From Naegleria lovaniensis (taxonomy: Eukaryota; Heterolobosea; Eutetramitea; Acrasida; Naegleriidae): a DNA stretch of 64,000 bases. The notes beneath the pieces were generated by a model. The model was not told the DNA's origin. It did no database searches and saw nothing but the letters and a program-made list of their open reading frames with translations. The translations under genes and the position numbers were made by a program. Positions 29,539-40,016 of the stretch are shown piece after piece (the stretch's first letter is position 1; every line of letters starts with the position of its first letter). The stretch lies in assembly GCF_003324165.1 (NCBI RefSeq), contig NW_025407823.1, positions 248,001-312,000 on the forward strand. Direction: 5' to 3'.

Positions 29539-31218
29539 TTATTTTGTGTGTGATCGTTTTGGATTCTGGCAACCACAATTAACACATTGCTCACATACCC
29601 ACTCATCACATTGTGAGCACTTTGTGTGTGTTGGATACTTATTGCAATGATGGCAATGATGGCCATGACGATCATGCACTCTTTGAATCATATGAACATC
29701 ATATAGTTTTTTTCCTTCATCATCAAGATCAGCACCTGCTTTTTGGGCAAATCCGACAGCCACTCTCATCAGGAATGATTTGTAATCAATATCAGTGTTT
29801 TTGGCTTTCTTATAGAAAATCCATGAATTTGCGAGTACAATTCGGAAAATTCCCATCCATGCTGCTTGAGTCCACTTGTTGACCCGATGGCAACCGGGAT
29901 ACATATGTGCATATCTATCAGCCACATCTACGTTCACATGCTTCTTCTCATAGAGCTCTTTTACTTTAGGAGCTCCTTTCTTCTTGTTCTTGCTTTTCTT
30001 CAAAGTAACCATGTTGGAAAGAAAAGTAATTTGTTTTTTGTCTTTGTAATGAATTGCGACATAATCTCCATTAGTGACACCAATCCATTCACCTTTTGAT
30101 AATGTATACCTTGAGAGTAAGTTTTTGCATTCTTCTTCTAATCTGTTTTTGGGACAAATCATCGTAAACCGGAATTTGTGGTAATTCAATAGTAGGGCCG
30201 TCTTGTGGTGGCCAAAGTAGGAATCAGTGCAAATATTGTACTCATGAGAAGGTAAGAAGGAAACAAAATCCATCACTAAGATATGAACTTGTGGTTGATG
30301 ACCTGTGTAAGGCCACAACCTTATCACGAACCACAAGTCGTCGGCCATCATATAAAACTTAATACCAGTGTCTTCAGGTTTTCCTTTGATGTGTTGTTTA
30401 AATTTAAATCTGCCCGTGAATTGTATCAATGTTTCATCAACTGTGACGTTCGGGAAGGGTTTCCAAATTATCAAAGAAATTTGATTGAACACTCTGGTAA
30501 AATAGTGAGGGTTGACACGAATACTTCTATGAACTGAAAGGAAATGATCTCTGCCACTCCAAATACTTTTTATGAATTCGTTACCAAAGAATACACTTGT
30601 TGAGAAGTAATCTGTGAGCTCAGGTTGAGGAGCAAGCATGATGGCAATAACAGTTGCCAAATATAGGTATAGGTCAGACACGGTGATATTTGCTGTGTGT
30701 GTTGCAGAGGAAGAGTCATCCTGTTCATCTTCAGATTCTTGACTCGAACATGGAATGATAGTGTCTTCGTCATCATGTGAATCATCATCATTGTGCTCAT
30801 TATCAGCTGGTGGCGAGGTGTACCAAGCTTTGATATGGTCTGAGGGTTCAGGATCTTCAGTAGTACAAGGAATAGTAGGATCATTGGACAAGTGAATAAT
30901 ATGTTTTATCAAATGATCAGGCAAGTATTGCTCAACACAACGAAGAGGTGTAAGACTGTTCAAGTGGTTTCCATGTCCTTGACACCCAAAAGAATTGTGT
31001 TCGGAATCGTTTTGAAAGCCTTCAAAATGTCCAGGACCAAACCCTCTACCAGAGTTTGTTTCTATCACCTGGTTTATCAAGTCTATGGTGACATCAGAAG
31101 GTTGTTTATCGGTCATAGGGTGCGGTTGTTGAATTATAATACCTCTACTTAATGATGTTGACTTTTTTTTGATAACGGTAAAAAAGGGGTGTTGGCGGCA
31201 TTTTCCTTTTATTGCCAT
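29539..31218 (-). CDS. PiggyBac transposase (DDE_Tnp_1_7)
   Basis: 559 residues from ATG at 31218. An acidic, Ser/Asp-rich N-terminal region (~residues 120-175) precedes the catalytic core. Visible core motifs: VTVDETLIQFTGR (first Asp), the NICTDSYFGH block (second Asp, compare DNxYTS/TDxYF) and NVDVADRYAHMYPG (third/fourth Asp region, compare GVDxxDQ). The C-terminus is a cysteine-rich domain (CHHC...CSQCDEWVCEQCVNCGC) as used by piggyBac for TIR binding. All expected parts are present and no stop interrupts. Its length is typical (~550-600). Confidence 0.94.
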   Translation of the reverse strand: MAIKGKCRQHPFFTVIKKKSTSLSRGIIIQQPHPMTDKQPSDVTIDLINQVIETNSGRGFGPGHFEGFQNDSEHNSFGCQGHGNHLNSLTPLRCVEQYLPDHLIKHIIHLSNDPTIPCTTEDPEPSDHIKAWYTSPPADNEHNDDDSHDDEDTIIPCSSQESEDEQDDSSSATHTANITVSDLYLYLATVIAIMLAPQPELTDYFSTSVFFGNEFIKSIWSGRDHFLSVHRSIRVNPHYFTRVFNQISLIIWKPFPNVTVDETLIQFTGRFKFKQHIKGKPEDTGIKFYMMADDLWFVIRLWPYTGHQPQVHILVMDFVSFLPSHEYNICTDSYFGHHKTALLLNYHKFRFTMICPKNRLEEECKNLLSRYTLSKGEWIGVTNGDYVAIHYKDKKQITFLSNMVTLKKSKNKKKGAPKVKELYEKKHVNVDVADRYAHMYPGCHRVNKWTQAAWMGIFRIVLANSWIFYKKAKNTDIDYKSFLMRVAVGFAQKAGADLDDEGKKLYDVHMIQRVHDRHGHHCHHCNKYPTHTKCSQCDEWVCEQCVNCGCQNPKRSHTK

Positions 31219-31341
31219 CCAATCACATTAAAAGTCCACAACAAATGCATAAACGATATCTTAGCAAACAATAGAAGAGAATGATATCACATAAGGAGAG
31301 AACAGAAGTAGGTTTATGTATTACTTGCCAGCTAAAGTTGC

Positions 31342-31355
31342 CGTCGCGTAGAGGA
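31342..31355 (-). repeat. Right TIR of piggyBac element
   Basis: Perfect reverse complement of 29490-29503; followed by ATAT at 31356-31359. Confidence 0.93.
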
Positions 31356-32105
31356 TATTTCAAACACGCATCCTTCTGTTGATGCTCATTTTTCTTTAAT
31401 CACCACTACTGGACAAACTTGCATTTTCCTTCTCCAGCACAGGAATTATGATCTCCAAAGTAAACTGAGCGTTGTTGATTGGTTGAACCACAACCAGTTT
31501 GCAGATAAGGCAGTTGAACAGTTTGGTCAAGAAAAAGTGGAAGTATATTTCGTAATGATAACGACCACAACAATCAGAGAAACAGATATGGAAGCATTAA
31601 CCAAACACAAACACTATGAACGAGTGATATTGATTCATCATAAATCCGCACAAGAGAAATACTTTCCTGCAAATTTGGTACCTTATTACAAAGCATTTTT
31701 ATTTGGAAAGGGCAGTAGAGACTTGCCAACTTTATCTACAGATCAGTGCAGCCAAGAAAGAGATCTCAAAGAGGCAAACTTTAGTTTAGGAGAATATATA
31801 GCAGCACTCAAATTTGTTGGTGACTAGAGCACCTGCATCTATAACAAATGTGTATTATGTTTGGATAGGTTACCAACGTAAAATCTGGATAAAGGGATTG
31901 AAATACCTTTGATTTTGAACATGTGACAAATATTGACGTGTGCAACATCTTTCTTCATTAAATTAATGGAATAATCTGTTAAAACTGTAGAAAAGTTCTT
32001 TACTGACCAAGTGATATTTTTAGTAACCTAAGGTTCGTGCATGTGAAAAAAATTCATTATTAAACCATTCACTCCATCCTTTGTCACAACAAAAAAGAAA
32101 AATTC

Positions 32106-32338
32106 ATGCAATTATTCGTCAAGACACTCACTGGTAGAACCATCACATTGGAGGTCGAGTCCAACGACTCGATTGAAAAAATCACAGATAAGGAAAAATT
32201 CCAGTAGATCAACAATGTTTAATCTATGCTGGAAAGCAATTGGAAGACGGAAGAACTGTTTCTGATTATAACTTGCAAAAAGATTCAACCATTCATCTCG
32301 AGTTGAGATTACGTGGAGGAGGTAGTGTTGAGCAATGA
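32106..32338 (+). pseudogene. Damaged ubiquitin / ubiquitin-like gene
   Basis: It begins [20 protein letters not shown] and ends with [32 protein letters not shown] and a short tail GSVEQ before TGA: a single ubiquitin unit. Two defects separate the halves. About four residues are missing after SIEKI (the usual NVKAKIQ region), and one base is missing in an A-run near 32190, which shifts the frame. Many substitutions are present for such a conserved protein, so a decayed copy is likely. A sequencing slip in the A-run could explain the shift but not the deletion. Confidence 0.85.
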
Positions 32339-32685
32339 GAATCGATTCAATGAAAAGGATCATGCACTTTTAGATATCTTGTAAATAGTGAAATAAAATC
32401 CTTATAATAAGAATTTGGCTTTTGGCATGATTAACTCTTGTTCGTGATATTTATAAATATTTAAACAGGAAATCTTAAAACTGGTAGATCAAAATTTGCC
32501 GTAGCCATTCATAAAGTCGTAGTAACTATCCTTTTCAACCCTTAATGAGTAAAGACAATGGAGACGTAATAGTGTGATAAAAAGATTGGGAGCATAAAAA
32601 GTCGCCTTCAGCGTCCTGTGATTCTCCACTTGAAGTAATCCATTCAATGCTTGCTTATTAAAAAAGAATTGTGAGTCCACACCCT
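32339..32685. other. AT-rich spacer, nothing recognised
   Basis: The stretch between the ubiquitin copy and the DCN1 stop holds only short ORFs without gene-like features. Confidence 0.4.
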
Positions 32686-33934
32686 TTACTTTTTCAACTT
32701 TTCTTGATGGTACACACAAAAATCATCAATGGCCACTGGCCAAGCACCAGCATCAGCATCGTAGTCCTTGTAGTCGCCGCTAGGATAATTCTTTGTGAAA
32801 TCTAAAAAGAGTTTCCAAGTGTCAGCAGTGATGGCCTTCTTGAAAACTTTTTCAATATATTCACACCAAACGTCCAAAAACTTGTACTTTCCCTTTAACA
32901 CAAGTTTCCATTGACCGATAGCAACATCTGGAGGAACGGTCTTGGCTCCCTCTTCCAAAGAATAATCAAAAACATATTCATAAAATTCTTTGAATTGATT
33001 AGCATCATTGTAAATGTCTTGTTTCACTTGTTGAATCTTCTTCTTCAATTGATCAAACTTGGTAATCTTCAATTCGCTCATTCCTTGTTTCCATTCATCT
33101 GGTGTAATATTATAGGCTGTTTTACAACCAAGTTTATAAAAGAGAACGAAAAGGAGTGGGTCAGACTCTGGATCAGTATCCAAATCTTTAGCAAGTGCCA
33201 AAATACCATCCAAAGTGATATTATTGATGGTCTCTTCATTGGTGTTATTACTGAGTTGTTTGTATTTATCAAAAGCCTGTTCCATTTCCTTGGATGTGCT
33301 TGCTGAACTGCTCAAGCTTCCACCTGTGCTATTGTAATAATCATCGACAGCTCTATCCAATTCCCAGTTTGACTTTTTGAGATATTCAGTAGCAACCTTC
33401 TCTGAAGTTGAAGTAATGTTGCGGAATTGCTGAACGACACTCTTTTGGGAGGAGGTGAGTTTGGTCTGTTTGTGTCAATGTTGGAGAGGAGGTTGGAGCC
33501 TATCATGAGTATTTTGTGGTTCATTCAATCATCAGAATAGAAACCAAGTTGAAATCCATGTAGCCGCAGCAATGATATAAGAACAAGTCTGTTACAAATA
33601 CTCGGATTGCAAAAAGTATTATAATACGTACAATTAATATTGGTCAAGATTTTTGAAACGAATTTAACAGAGCCAGAAAATATGAAGGTGAAAGCGTAAA
33701 TGATCACATTGAAAAGTGTTCAAAAATGATAATTGTTTTCGTTCGTTATTATTATTTGAGATCATCATTTGAATAAAATTTTGAAAAGATATTGTGTACG
33801 AAACAAGATCATCAGCATCATATGAAATTCACCGAAGTATGAAAATAATGAATTCATATCAAGATGATGATGATTGGATGGTCATATAACTGGAGAATGA
33901 TCTAAAAGCTAATCAAAAAAATACATACGCTCAT
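32686..33934 (-). CDS. DCUN1D: DCN1-like cullin neddylation (NEDD8) E3, 2 exons
   Basis: Exon 2 (33465-32686) encodes a UBA-like N-terminus (SSQKSVVQQFRNITSTSEK, then NWELDRAVDDYY) and the PONY/potentiating-neddylation domain (DPLLFVLFYKLGCKTAYNIT.. EWKQGMSEL.. ; C-terminal LDVWCEYIEK.. WKLFLDFTKNY.. WPVAIDDFC). The best start is a 6-nt first exon ATGAGC (33934-33929) before a 463-bp intron (GTATGT...AAACAG), giving MSTKLTSSQK and 261 residues, against 259 in human DCUN1D1. The body is secure; the tiny first exon is inferred. It promotes NEDD8 transfer from UBC12 to cullins. Confidence 0.9.
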
Positions 33935-34131
33935 GATGTGTGTGGAATTTTTTCTTTCAATTTCTGAGAGGAACTTGCAGCTTGTTGGGCGGCATCGCTC
34001 AGTTATTTTTGCACTTTACAATGCCAAACAGCTTTACCATTGCTAAGGGCGATGAACAATTCCTCAACATTTTTCTTCACGAAGCTTCGTGCGTGTTCAA
34101 AATCAACTCGAACACAAACTTTTAAATTTAT

Positions 34132-35046
34132 TTACAAACATTGTCCTGAAATGCATTCACATTTTTCATTTCCATTAACCTTAACAATAAATCCCATATC
34201 TTTCACCACAGATGTTGGTCTTGACACGAGTGAATATCTTACAACATAGTCAAGAGAAACCTGAGAAGAGCCCAATGCTTTGGCACCTGCTTTCCTGAAA
34301 TCATTCAAACTTCCTCTAGAGCCTGTCAAGACTTTAATATTTCTCGAGGCACAGAATTGTGTCAAATCATTCAATGACTCTAATGTTTCGTATGAGGCCA
34401 AATTCACTTGCACGATTTGAGGTTGAATTTTAATTTGACTGCTGGACATGAATGTTTGCAATTCATTCACACTAAAATCACAAACACCAATTTGTTTGAC
34501 TAGACCATATTCCACTAACAATTCCACATCGGACCAATAATTCAATACTTGCTGTGGTGAGGTTGCTTTGATTAGTAACATGTCAATGTGAGCTCTCTTC
34601 AATTCTTGAAGTGTGTTAATGACTGCTGAAATTACTGCGAGTTCATTATTCGAGAAGGAGCATGAATCATCCTTCTTGTTGTTCATTGGAGTGGATGCAT
34701 CTAGAAATAATTGTACACTCAACGAATATTCATCATCACTGGCTTGATATTGTTGGAATTGTTCAACGAGTACATTTTTCAAAATTCCTGCTGACCGTTC
34801 AATGGATGGCTTGTTGCACACCACATTGCTCGATGCTGTCAACAAGGTTTCATCCAAGAAGGTTTCATATTGTTCCGGAGTGGAGAGAGCTTCATGCTGA
34901 CTCAAATTACTTGCTTTTAGAATGATAGCAGCTGCGGAGCAACATGATGATGAAGAAGGAGAGGTAGGTACTGTTGTTACTGCTGCTGTGGATGTACTTG
35001 TAGTGTTGTTTTGACTTTCCATAGTGGAAGTAGTGACGATCATCAT
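34132..35046 (-). CDS. GCLM: Glutamate-cysteine ligase regulatory subunit (GCLM)
   Basis: 304 residues with an aldo-keto-reductase-like TIM barrel lacking an obvious catalytic tetrad. The segment YWSDVELLVEYGLVKQIGVCDF, then QVNLASYETL and the late VVRYSLVSRPTSVVKDMGFI, follow GCLM in order. A Ser/Thr-rich N-terminal ~40 residues are disordered. GCLM lowers the Km of the catalytic subunit for glutamate and relieves glutathione feedback in glutathione synthesis. A generic aldo-keto reductase is the alternative but the C-terminal RYS block favours GCLM. Confidence 0.8.
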   Translation of the reverse strand: MMIVTTSTMESQNNTTSTSTAAVTTVPTSPSSSSCCSAAAIILKASNLSQHEALSTPEQYETFLDETLLTASSNVVCNKPSIERSAGILKNVLVEQFQQYQASDDEYSLSVQLFLDASTPMNNKKDDSCSFSNNELAVISAVINTLQELKRAHIDMLLIKATSPQQVLNYWSDVELLVEYGLVKQIGVCDFSVNELQTFMSSSQIKIQPQIVQVNLASYETLESLNDLTQFCASRNIKVLTGSRGSLNDFRKAGAKALGSSQVSLDYVVRYSLVSRPTSVVKDMGFIVKVNGNEKCECISGQCL

Positions 35047-35242
35047 TTTTCAAAATTTGAAATTCACGATATTGAATGTTAGGAGCGGATGACAAGAATT
35101 AAAATGGCTACTACTATCGTTGAACTTTAACAAGAGTGCTGAGAGAAAAATATTGTTGCAAAACGAGAGATAGAGGTTCTTGAATGTGCTCTAGCGTGAA
35201 AGAGAGTATAGTTGTTGGCGTGTTTTTTTGATTAAATTCTCT

Positions 35243-35560
35243 ATGAAAAGAGTGCGCACTGAAAATTGTCCTTTCCCACTGAGCCAAAGATTTAAAAGAC
35301 AAGTACTGTCGCACGCACAAATTGAGTTGTGGGTTGATGACGAAGACCAGGACGCACGTATGCTTTTTTATGTGTTGTTGTATCCAGTGGTTCATACTTT
35401 GTTGTCATCAACAGTACAGGCTTATTTGGTTCGATGGTTGATGTTTTTTGTGAAATCGATTGAGGATGAATTTATGCATGAACATGAAATTGGATTTAAA
35501 CAAATTTCAAACACTCATTTCAAGAATCTTTTTTCAAGAATTTCTCTTACTCGCATCTAA
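35243..35560 (+). CDS. Possible small unknown protein
   Basis: An ORF of about 105 codons starting at the ATG at 35243, between GCLM and the long minus-strand gene, in an otherwise empty 661-bp stretch. The predicted peptide is basic at the start and then largely amphipathic/hydrophobic (FYVLLYPVVHTLLSSTVQAY). It overlaps a 93-codon ORF on the minus strand. No family recognised. It may instead be spacer. Confidence 0.3.
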   Translation: MKRVRTENCPFPLSQRFKRQVLSHAQIELWVDDEDQDARMLFYVLLYPVVHTLLSSTVQAYLVRWLMFFVKSIEDEFMHEHEIGFKQISNTHFKNLFSRISLTRI

Positions 35561-35707
35561 ACTTTTCCTGAACGAAAAAGCTAGATCTATTAGTAATGAA
35601 ACAACACACAATATAAACAGCAACGCGATGAATCGTTCCACCGTGAATAAGAAGCCATATTTTGTCAAAATTTATTCGATGTAAGGGAATCTTCCTTAGT
35701 TCCTGCT

Positions 35708-38353
35708 TCAATTATTCACTGCTGCAGAGCTTGCAACCTCTATTCCTTTATATTTGAAATATTCCTCCAAATCAAATTCATCATTTCCCAACAGTTGTTT
35801 GAAGTAAATTCCTTTTTGAATTGTTAAAAAGTTTGGATTGGTTTTGTCGACAGGACATTCGTCGTCATCGGCAGTTAATGATAGCATTCTTTGAAATCTT
35901 TCATCGGAATCAAATGGATAGTTTTCAAACCTTGTGAACATCTCTTGATTGTTGGGCATGTCTTGGGATGAAATTGTTTCTTGTTTTTCTGTTAGTGTGA
36001 CAAATTCAATGTTATTTACGTCGCTTTCAGTAGGTGGCGGCGTCGTTTGTGCTGCTGCTTTGGTTGGGGAAGGTACTACTTCTTGAGATGTTTGGTGCTT
36101 TTCTTTTTCTAATTGTGCCTCCTCTTTTGGCACAGCGTCTTTTTTCTTTTTCTTCTTCTTTTCTGGGGCTAACAACATACCAAATATTTTAGATTTCTTT
36201 TGCTTAGCAGTTAACTGAGTTTTTCGAAGTTCCTTAGTTGCCTCCTTCAATGAAGGAGTCATTGATGAGCCTTGATTGACAGAGTTGCTGCCAGATGAAA
36301 TAATGCTATCAGCCTCGTACATGTGAATACTATTGAATTGATTATCGCTAAAATTTTCTGTACTCTCTGTTTTGGGGGCAGCCTTAACAAATAATTCGTC
36401 AAACGAAAGACTTGGTGTTTTTAGAATATTGAAAACGTCGGTGTCCAGTGGAGAGACTGCAGTCGATGCATCAAAATCAGAAATTGTTTTTCTTTCAGCT
36501 GAAGGCGTAATGCCACCGTCTACTTGCTCATTATACGAATTGAGATTCTCGAGAGGCTGCTCTTTAGTATTCTCCACACCTTGCATTGCTTCTTCATTTG
36601 ATGCCGCAGTGTCTTGAAGGGAGATGGAAGATTTGGGTTCTTCGTTGTTGACCTCGGTAACACTATTCTCTTTATGCTCAACATCAACTCCAGTATGAAA
36701 GTTGAATTGATTTTCGAATCGCTTACCAAGTGAGCTCAAATAATCGTCGTAAACTTGGTTATATTCCTCTTCACTAATAGGTTCAATCTTTTCTCCATAT
36801 TCTGCATAATAATCTATATTTTCGTTGGTGCTACTATTAGAAATTGGTTCAGCTTGTTCATATTTTTCAGTGATGTTATGTTGTTGATTGTTTTTTTCCT
36901 TAATGGACTTTTCTGATGACGAAGAAAGTGCTGGAGATGGTTGCTTATCGTGAATAGTGTCTTCCGTTCTAGCTCCATTTGTATTGACAGAAATAGGTTG
37001 ATTGGTTGATGAACGTTTGTTAATACCGCTGATGTATGTTGTTGGCTCATCCTTTGATTTGTTGAGCGACATGTTGAGTAATGGGGATGAGGATCGTTCA
37101 ATGTTGTTGTCAGAAGAAATTTCACTGGAATGGGCTTGTGATCCGTTTCTACTCACTGAATGGCTTGTTAAATTTTGTTGCAAAAATTTGGGTTGGTAGG
37201 TTGTAGTAGGATTATGGATTACAGGATGATGTTTCTGAGCAGTGTCGGCGGTTTCTGAATATTGGGATAATTGATACAATCCTTGTTGAGAGGAAACGCT
37301 GGAAGATAAAATTGTGGGTGTCATAGTAATCATTCCTTTGAGCTGGGAAATATCGCTTCGTAAATTACTAATTTCTCGTTGCATTTCCATTACATTCAGT
37401 GAATTATCAGTGTTTTTGTTCTGAGAGAGTATTAACTTTTGTTGTTCGTGTTGCATTTCGAATTGCTTCAAAAGCGTGGCCGAAAAAGAGGAATTTGAAG
37501 GAACGTCACTAATTTTGGACTTCAATTCATTCATACACAATTTCAAATCGTTCAATTCTCGCTGAAAGAATAAAATCGTTCCAATATCGTTGATAGGCTC
37601 TTTTTGTGGAGGTTGCCACTTGGATCTGGCAATATGTTGATATTCTTGATGGTTGTGAACAGTTTCTCCTTCTTTTGAGTCAGTTAAAATACTATTTTCG
37701 TTGTTATCAGGCAAGGAGACTGTTGGAAGTTTAGGATTTTCAAATATCTTCTTTTTTGTAAAGTAATTATTAAAATATGCTTTAAACCATCTCTTTCCGA
37801 ATTTAAAAATTCCAATAGAGATCAAGAACATGATGATATATTTGATCAGAGAAAATAAAGCGTCAGAAATCGTTGAAGAAAACGAAGATGAAGCGTATTG
37901 CGATGGAAGCATAACAATTGGATAGCTATTGGCAGGATACATCAACGGAGGTGGAGCCAGCACTAATGATGATGATGATGGGTGTGCTGTATATGTAGGC
38001 AATAAATGGCTTGAGCTTTGATGAATCGGATTTTGAGACGAAGCATCTTCTCGGGATGATGAGCTCTTGCTTCCTTCCGAGAATAATTTTCTGTAGTAAT
38101 GTTGAGACGCAATTGGATGAGGAGGAGTTATCAATTTTGTTGAATGACTATTGTTATACTTCTCTCCCGAGGTTTCGTCGATCGGAATGTCCATTGAAAG
38201 GTTCATCGGAGAAGGTTTAAAAGAATCTTTGTTTGTAACAGTATTCTTAGCCGAAATATCAGCATCTGTGTTTGTAGGTATTGACGATGTTGGATTACTG
38301 GCGAGCATAGATTCGATGCTGCTATTGGATTTGACAAAATTTAGCCCTGACAT
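35708..38353 (-). CDS. Unknown single-pass membrane coiled-coil protein
   Basis: 881 residues from the ATG at 38353 (MSGLNFVKS); the frame runs open to 38422 but would then overlap the next gene's stop (38409). Order: Ser/Pro-rich N-terminus; one membrane segment near residues 180-205 (LIKYIIMFLISIGIF); a coiled coil (residues ~270-375); long low-complexity acidic Ser/Asn/Glu region; a Lys cluster (EKKKKKKKD, ~residue 735); a compact conserved-looking C-terminus (DERFQRMLSLTADDDE...YFKQLLGNDEFDLEEYF). The layout recalls tethering or peroxin-type scaffold proteins, but no motif confirms it. Confidence 0.75.
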   Translation of the reverse strand: MSGLNFVKSNSSIESMLASNPTSSIPTNTDADISAKNTVTNKDSFKPSPMNLSMDIPIDETSGEKYNNSHSTKLITPPHPIASQHYYRKLFSEGSKSSSSREDASSQNPIHQSSSHLLPTYTAHPSSSSLVLAPPPLMYPANSYPIVMLPSQYASSSFSSTISDALFSLIKYIIMFLISIGIFKFGKRWFKAYFNNYFTKKKIFENPKLPTVSLPDNNENSILTDSKEGETVHNHQEYQHIARSKWQPPQKEPINDIGTILFFQRELNDLKLCMNELKSKISDVPSNSSFSATLLKQFEMQHEQQKLILSQNKNTDNSLNVMEMQREISNLRSDISQLKGMITMTPTILSSSVSSQQGLYQLSQYSETADTAQKHHPVIHNPTTTYQPKFLQQNLTSHSVSRNGSQAHSSEISSDNNIERSSSPLLNMSLNKSKDEPTTYISGINKRSSTNQPISVNTNGARTEDTIHDKQPSPALSSSSEKSIKEKNNQQHNITEKYEQAEPISNSSTNENIDYYAEYGEKIEPISEEEYNQVYDDYLSSLGKRFENQFNFHTGVDVEHKENSVTEVNNEEPKSSISLQDTAASNEEAMQGVENTKEQPLENLNSYNEQVDGGITPSAERKTISDFDASTAVSPLDTDVFNILKTPSLSFDELFVKAAPKTESTENFSDNQFNSIHMYEADSIISSGSNSVNQGSSMTPSLKEATKELRKTQLTAKQKKSKIFGMLLAPEKKKKKKKDAVPKEEAQLEKEKHQTSQEVVPSPTKAAAQTTPPPTESDVNNIEFVTLTEKQETISSQDMPNNQEMFTRFENYPFDSDERFQRMLSLTADDDECPVDKTNPNFLTIQKGIYFKQLLGNDEFDLEEYFKYKGIEVASSAAVNN

Positions 38354-38408
38354 TGCGGCATTTTTTCTTCCTTTAATACCCTGGCTACGCGCAACAAGGA
38401 AAATTAAT

Positions 38409-39989
38409 TTAATGTTTTTCACGAATATTGAATTTCTTCACTTTGTTTGAAAGAACCGCTTGCACGTTGTTACTTCCCGTTGAGGATGGAGGTGAAAAAT
38501 CCTTGTTTTGCCTTGAAGGGAGTTGATTTCTTTGAATTGTGTTCGAAAAGTCTCTCCCAATTATTAATGGTCTATGAATTTCAATGGTGTTATCATTGAA
38601 TTGCACAGGATATCTGTACGTTGAAAAAGGTGAACATTCTTCTCCATTTTTCACAATTTCAATATTCTCCTTATTATCGTCAGAGAAGCGATTGTTGTTT
38701 TGTTGTGTGGGAGAGGTTTTTTTGCAAAAAGGTTTCGTATCAAATTGCAGGACGGGCAGGGGAGGAGTCATTTGATTATTCTTTGGAGTAGTTACCATTA
38801 AAGAATCATCAATGGTTTTAAGAACCTTCCTTCCATTGATTACGTAATCACTTGCAGGATCACCATGATGGTCCATACTAAGAGAGGGATCAGAACTTGA
38901 TGACAAACCGTTGCTTTTTGAGGCCATCTCTCTTTCAAGCTCATCAATTCTTTGCAGCAGAGATAACGTTCGTTCTTCGCTGTCCTTTCGATACAGAGAA
39001 AATCTTAAATCAAGCTCTTCATAGGAACGACGAGATTGATCAAGTTCTTGTTCAAGATATTTAGCTTTCTCCTCTAATTCGCATTCCTTTTTGGTTTTTT
39101 CCTCAAGTAAGGTCTCGAAAACTCTGGATCCACTGTCTATTTTAAACATCATATTTGATCTTAGATCCAGAAGTTCGTTCTTAATAAAATCAATATCAGA
39201 CACCCTATTACTGGTGGCATCAAAGACTAATCCACCATTTGACGTTTGAACCTGACCTTCTCCTTGAAGGTTACTGCTCCATTCCCCAAACCTGTGAAAA
39301 TCGTCTTCTTGAAAGATATCACCGACATTTGTCAAGCTTTTATCTTTGTCACTTTCGCTGGAGGTTTCAGAATTTTCTTGTTGAAGAATTCGCGAGGTTA
39401 AAGGAAGTAAGTCAAGTTGGGGAAATTCCATGTGCTGCTTAAATTTAGAAGGGTTCAAGAACTGAGTATTGTTGAGGTCAATGTTAAAGGACGGAAGAGT
39501 GTTATTAGAGGGTAACTTTGAGCTTTTTGAAAATGATTTCGATTTTGTAGATACAGGAACTGTTCTTGGAGCCTTAAAGTTAGAAGATTGTTTTGTTGGT
39601 GTAGTTAGAGGTTTGTTCCTTGTTGGAGGAGCTGAACATGGTCTTTCCTCATAATTCAAGAGCCTTATTGGGTGATATGATTCGGGACTATGATTCTTGA
39701 AATACTCTTGATTTTTAGAAATGCGTGACTTCTTTTTTGCCTCCATTTCTTGTTTCGATAATTTGTAAACATTCAAATTAGAAATAGTGCTCTACTTGCA
39801 CAAAATCCTTCACAATCAGTCCTTGTAAACGGTACTTACATCCCATTCTTTCTTTTTCTTGGGTGTAGTTGAGGTTGGTCGATACAACACAGATTTCTTT
39901 TCCGAAGCAGTTTTCTTTGTCGAGGTATGACTCAATCGTATGTTGTGATTAGTGGAGGACGATGTGGGTGATAATTTGGATCTCTGCAT
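38409..39989 (-). CDS. Unknown coiled-coil protein (2 exons)
   Basis: Main exon 39740-38409. A 50-codon first exon (39989-39840, start MQRSKLSPTSSS) joins in frame across a 99-bp intron (GTAAGT...ATGGAG), giving 493 residues. Alternatively the start is an ATG near 39746 with no intron. The protein has a basic, Ser/Pro-rich N-terminus, a coiled coil (LLEEKTKKECELEEKAKYL and following, roughly residues 265-330) and a disordered C-terminus. It is divergent from CCDC77 with a 110-bp shared promoter carrying two E2F-like sites. Function unknown; a cytoskeletal role is inferred only from that pairing. Confidence 0.7.
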
Positions 39990-40016
39990 TTTTTAGAGGT
40001 AAAAATGTAAAAACGA

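Larger units (their letters stand above)
29490..31355 (-). mobile_element. PiggyBac-type DNA transposon, 1866 bp, apparently intact
   Basis: Perfect 14-bp terminal inverted repeats (CCTCTACGCGACGG at 29490-29503 and its complement at 31342-31355) are flanked on both sides by ATAT (29486-29489 and 31356-31359). One uninterrupted transposase ORF occupies most of the length. The element splits the broken ATPase gene, whose coding traces resume on the far side. Identity of the TIRs and the unbroken ORF suggest recent insertion, probably later than the decay of the host gene. Confidence 0.92.
25462..31827 (+). pseudogene. Broken P-loop ATPase gene carrying two DNA transposons
   Basis: Three separated stretches on the plus strand (about 25462-26080, 29093-29489 and 31360-31827) look like parts of one ancient gene. 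The first contains a Walker A motif (EAPGTGKT); the last two code for a C-terminal region with motifs such as LPTDLFKIVDHGTFI and KVEVYFVMITTTTIRE. The P-loop followed by a variable C-terminal region is reminiscent of RHS/Crinkler-type proteins, but this is tentative. The gene is broken: it is interrupted by two transposons and has a few further breaks. It appears as a fossil; I give no reconstruction. Confidence 0.6.
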
